This document shows, piece after piece, positions 60,830 to 64,000 of a stretch of DNA of 64,000 nucleotides. Each line of letters opens with the position of its first letter. Positions within the stretch are counted from its first letter, which is position 1. This stretch comes from Ignavibacteriota bacterium (GTDB taxonomy: Bacteria > Bacteroidota > Ignavibacteria > Tepidaquicellales > Tepidaquicellaceae): NCBI GenBank assembly GCA_016218085.1, contig JACREY010000005.1, positions 62,001 to 126,000 of the forward strand, written 5' to 3'. Under the pieces are notes generated by a model. It did not search any database. It had not been told where the DNA came from and saw nothing but the letters and a program-made list of their open reading frames with translations. Position numbers and translations under genes: made by a program.

Positions 60830-63800
60830 ATGCAAAGAAAAAAAGTTACAATTGACGGAAACGAAGCTGCTGCGTATGTTGCGCACCAGACGAATGAAGT
60901 GATTGCAATATATCCTATTACCCCGTCATCACCGATGGGAGAGCTTTCGGATGCGTGGTCGGCCGTAAATAAAAAGAACATCTGGGGAACGATTCCGGTC
61001 GTAGTTGAAATGCAGAGTGAAGGCGGTGCAGCAGGCGCCGTACACGGCTCGCTGCAGAGCGGTTCACTTACAACAACTTTCACCGCATCACAGGGACTCC
61101 TGCTTATGATTCCCAATATGTATAAAATTGCAGGTGAACTCACGCCTACTGTTTTTCACGTTACCGCACGCTCGCTCTCCGCACAGGCACTTTCGATTTT
61201 CGGAGACCACAGCGACGTAATGTCGACAAGGCAGACGGGTTTTGCGTTAATCTGCTCGAACTCGGTTCAGGAAGTAATGGACTTTGCTCTCATTTCGCAG
61301 AGGGCGACTCTGGAATCAAGAATTCCGTTCCTGCATTTCTTCGACGGATTCAGAACATCGCACGAAGTTATGAAAATTGAACAGCTAAACGTGGAAGATA
61401 TAAGAGCAATGATAGACGACAGTAAAGTAAAAGAACACCGCAAGCGGGCGATGACTCCGGATAATCCGTTTATTAGGGGAACCGCACAGAATCCCGATGT
61501 ATATTTTCAGGGCAGGGAAACGGTAAATAAATTTTACATGGCTTGTCCCGATATGGTACAAAGCGCAATGAATAAATTTGCCGAAATAACAGGAAGACAG
61601 TATCACCTTTTCGATTACTACGGGGCAAAGGATGCAGACAGGCTTATTATAATGATGGGTTCGGGTGCAGAGACAGCAGAGGAGACGGTTGATTATTTGC
61701 TAAGCAAGGGTGAAAAAGTCGGCTTAATAAAGGTGAGACTTTTCAGGCCCTTCTCAGTAAAGGATTTTATCGGAGCAATTCCGAAAACAGTAAAAGAAAT
61801 CGCAGTACTGGACAGAACAAAGGAACCCGGAAGCATTGGCGAGCCGCTTTATCAGGATGTCATCACAGCATTAAACGAAAACATGTCGGAAAGCAAACCG
61901 CTTTTTGCAAAGATGCCGAGAATCATCGGAGGCAGGTACGGATTATCTTCAAAAGAATTTACACCTACAATGGTGAAAGCTGTTTATGATGAGCTGAAAA
62001 AAGACAATCCTAAAAACCATTTCACGATTGGAATTAATGATGATGTTACAAATACGAGTCTTGATTATGATAAGGATTTTGTGATTTCGGAATCAGGACA
62101 GGTGAGCGCACTCTTTTACGGACTCGGTGCAGACGGTACGGTAGGTGCAAACAAGAACTCAATTAAAATCATCGGCGAAGAAACCGAAAATTTTGCACAG
62201 GGATATTTCGTTTACGACTCGAAGAAATCAGGAACATCAACAGTATCGCATTTAAGGTTCGGAAAGAAGCCCATCAAGTCAACTTATCTTGTAACAAAAG
62301 CAGACTTTATCGGATGTCACTTTTTCGGACTTCTGGAAAAATTCGATATACTAAAAAATATCAAAGACGGCGGAACGTTTTTACTTAATACGCCATATTC
62401 AAAAGAAGAAACTCTAACAAAGATTCCGAGAAAAGTTTTAGAGCAGATAACGGCAAAGAAGCTGAACTTCTATGTAATAGACGGATTCACAGTAGCAAAG
62501 AATACAGGAATGGGTACGAGGGTTAACACAATCATGCAGACCTGTTTCTTTGCGATTTCCGGGGTATTACCGAAAGATGAAGCAATTGCAAAGATTAAAG
62601 AATCAATCAAGAAAACATACGGAGCAAAGGGCGATGAAATTGTAAAGATGAATTATAATGCAGTCGATAAAACTCTCGAAAACCTCTTCAAGGTTGAGCT
62701 TTCGGAAATCAAGCCTTCAAAGGTTGAGATTCCTCCGATAGTATCGGATAAATCTCCCGAATACGTGAAGAATACTCTCGCAACAATTATGGAAGGACGC
62801 GGAGATGAGGTGCCTGTAAGCCAGATGCCGGTTGACGGAACATTCCCATCGGCAACTACAATGTGGGAAAAGAGAAATATCGCTCTCGAAGTTCCTGTAT
62901 GGGATTCGGAGTGGTGCATACAGTGCGGCAAGTGCGCACTTATTTGCCCTCACGCATCGATAAGAATAAAAGCATACGATGAAAAATTATTAAAAGACGC
63001 TCCTGCAACATTCAAGCACATGACTGCAAAGGGAAAAGAATTTGAGCCAAACACAGCATATACAATTCAGGTAGCGGTAGAAGACTGCACAGGTTGCGGA
63101 CTTTGCGTTGAAATTTGTCCTGCAAAGAACAAGAAAGAAACGAAGTATAAAGCTCTTAATATGGCAGACCAGATGTCTATTCGCGAAACCGAAAGAGAAA
63201 ATTTTGAATTCTTCTACAATCTTCCCGAATTCGACAGACAGAAAGCAAACGTTACTACAATTAAAGGAAGCCAGTTCCTGCAGCCTCTGTTTGAATTCTC
63301 CGGAGCCTGCACCGGATGCGGCGAAACGCCTTATGTGAAATTAGTTTCACAGCTTTTTGGTGACAGGGCAATAATAGCAAACGCAACAGGTTGTTCCTCG
63401 ATATACGGAGGAAATCTGCCAACAACTCCGTGGTCAAAGAATAAAGACGGAAGAGGTCCGGCGTGGAATAACTCGCTTTTCGAAGACAATGCTGAATTTG
63501 GAATGGGAATGAGGCTTTCTGTTGATAAGCACAATGAATATGCAAGAGAACTTTTAATAAGGTTAAAAGATAAAGTTGGCGGTGAACTTGTTGACGGTAT
63601 TTTAAAAGCAGACCAGAAAGATGAAACAGGAATTTATGAACAAAGAGAAAGAGTAGCAAAACTCAAAGACGCACTTGTTAAAATCAAGACAGATGAATCG
63701 GAAGATTTATTAAGCATAGCGGATTACTTAGTCAAGAAGTCCGTTTGGATAATGGGCGGTGACGGATGGGCTTATGATATCGGATACGGCGGACTTGATC

Positions 63801-64000
63801 ACGTGCTTGCATCGGGACAGAATGTAAATATCCTTGTGCTTGATACGGAAGTATATTCCAACACAGGCGGACAGATGTCAAAATCCACGGGACTTGCGGC
63901 GGTAGCAAAGTTCGCAGCATCGGGCAAGCCGAGACCTAAAAAAGATTTAGCATTGATGGCATTGAATTATGAAAACGTCTATGTAGCAAAAGTAGCAATG
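60830..64000 (+). CDS. nifJ: Pyruvate:ferredoxin oxidoreductase, partial at the window end
   Basis: The ATG at 60830 opens a frame that runs through the end of the window, giving 1057 residues of a protein usually about 1170-1190 aa long. PFOR decarboxylates pyruvate to acetyl-CoA and passes electrons to ferredoxin. Visible are the N-terminal PITPSSPMGELSD, two 4Fe-4S motifs (CIQCGKCALICPHASI and CTGCGLCVEICPAK), and GACTGCGETPYVKL and GDGWAYDIGYGGLDHVLASG of the thiamine-diphosphate-binding part. It follows the Fnr-like gene by 33 bp. Confidence 0.96.
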   Translation, partial: MQRKKVTIDGNEAAAYVAHQTNEVIAIYPITPSSPMGELSDAWSAVNKKNIWGTIPVVVEMQSEGGAAGAVHGSLQSGSLTTTFTASQGLLLMIPNMYKIAGELTPTVFHVTARSLSAQALSIFGDHSDVMSTRQTGFALICSNSVQEVMDFALISQRATLESRIPFLHFFDGFRTSHEVMKIEQLNVEDIRAMIDDSKVKEHRKRAMTPDNPFIRGTAQNPDVYFQGRETVNKFYMACPDMVQSAMNKFAEITGRQYHLFDYYGAKDADRLIIMMGSGAETAEETVDYLLSKGEKVGLIKVRLFRPFSVKDFIGAIPKTVKEIAVLDRTKEPGSIGEPLYQDVITALNENMSESKPLFAKMPRIIGGRYGLSSKEFTPTMVKAVYDELKKDNPKNHFTIGINDDVTNTSLDYDKDFVISESGQVSALFYGLGADGTVGANKNSIKIIGEETENFAQGYFVYDSKKSGTSTVSHLRFGKKPIKSTYLVTKADFIGCHFFGLLEKFDILKNIKDGGTFLLNTPYSKEETLTKIPRKVLEQITAKKLNFYVIDGFTVAKNTGMGTRVNTIMQTCFFAISGVLPKDEAIAKIKESIKKTYGAKGDEIVKMNYNAVDKTLENLFKVELSEIKPSKVEIPPIVSDKSPEYVKNTLATIMEGRGDEVPVSQMPVDGTFPSATTMWEKRNIALEVPVWDSEWCIQCGKCALICPHASIRIKAYDEKLLKDAPATFKHMTAKGKEFEPNTAYTIQVAVEDCTGCGLCVEICPAKNKKETKYKALNMADQMSIRETERENFEFFYNLPEFDRQKANVTTIKGSQFLQPLFEFSGACTGCGETPYVKLVSQLFGDRAIIANATGCSSIYGGNLPTTPWSKNKDGRGPAWNNSLFEDNAEFGMGMRLSVDKHNEYARELLIRLKDKVGGELVDGILKADQKDETGIYEQRERVAKLKDALVKIKTDESEDLLSIADYLVKKSVWIMGGDGWAYDIGYGGLDHVLASGQNVNILVLDTEVYSNTGGQMSKSTGLAAVAKFAASGKPRPKKDLALMALNYENVYVAKVAM

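Overview
The window looks like a piece of a chromosome from an AT-rich, Gram-negative member of the Fibrobacterota-Chlorobiota-Bacteroidota (FCB) group, most likely Ignavibacteriota or a close relative. This rests on four secreted proteins that end in a type A C-terminal sorting domain of the type IX secretion system, with the QNYPNPFNP signature and a basic terminal strand (8821-9876, 11726-13612, 21993-23702, 51901-52953). It is supported by many Bacteroidota-style lipoproteins and outer-membrane barrels, the complete SUF operon, a PurS/PurQ pair, an LptF/LptG permease and a pyruvate:ferredoxin oxidoreductase. Many starts lack a clear Shine-Dalgarno sequence. No rRNA, tRNA, phage, insertion sequence or CRISPR array was seen. 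The type IX secretion machinery itself is not in the window.

Layout. 0-6.5 kb: two outer-membrane barrels, a bestrophin-like membrane protein, a secreted C1 peptidase, the GTPase TypA, and small unknown proteins. 6.5-15 kb: an M13 metallopeptidase, secreted proteins, a cupin, a DUF4395 membrane protein and an Omp28-like secreted protein. 15-25 kb: the Ada repair regulator, a YgiD-like dioxygenase, a four-gene surface/lipoprotein cluster that includes a YtkA-like lipoprotein and a Cys-rich outer-membrane protein, a YCF48-like lipoprotein, and a 492-aa helical protein I do not recognise. 25-30 kb: OPT transporter, RNase H with an unassigned N-terminal domain, a heavy-metal-associated domain and a PAP2 phosphatase. 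30-36 kb: sufB-C-D-S-E plus a SufT-like gene, with an IscR type-1-like palindrome just upstream of sufB. 37-41 kb: a VapBC-like toxin-antitoxin pair with a near-perfect operator, a DPP4-type peptidase, a prenylcysteine-methyltransferase-like membrane protein and an acetyltransferase. 41.3-42.2 kb: a gene-free patch of REP-like palindromes. 42-49 kb: holA, ECF sigma factor with a putative anti-sigma factor, purS-purQ-tatA, a PhoR/PhoB-like two-component pair and an oxidoreductase. 49-56 kb: an SRP RNA gene, an LptF/G permease, a Kbl-like enzyme, a sorting-domain protein, and a 934-aa peptidase/beta-propeller/barrel fusion. 56-64 kb: two different glutamine synthetases around a 1-kb repeat island, then an Fnr-like sensor without a DNA-binding domain and the start of nifJ, which runs off the window.

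The Fe-S theme is notable: the suf operon, the four-Cys Ada domain (zinc), an Fnr-type Cys cluster and PFOR all point to a facultative or anaerobic lifestyle. The parts most likely to hold undescribed biology are the HTH-less Fnr-like protein with its adjacent palindrome, the two repeat islands at 41.4 and 58 kb (which share a 42-bp element in opposite orientation), the 934-aa fusion protein, and the lipoprotein cluster at 17-20.7 kb.
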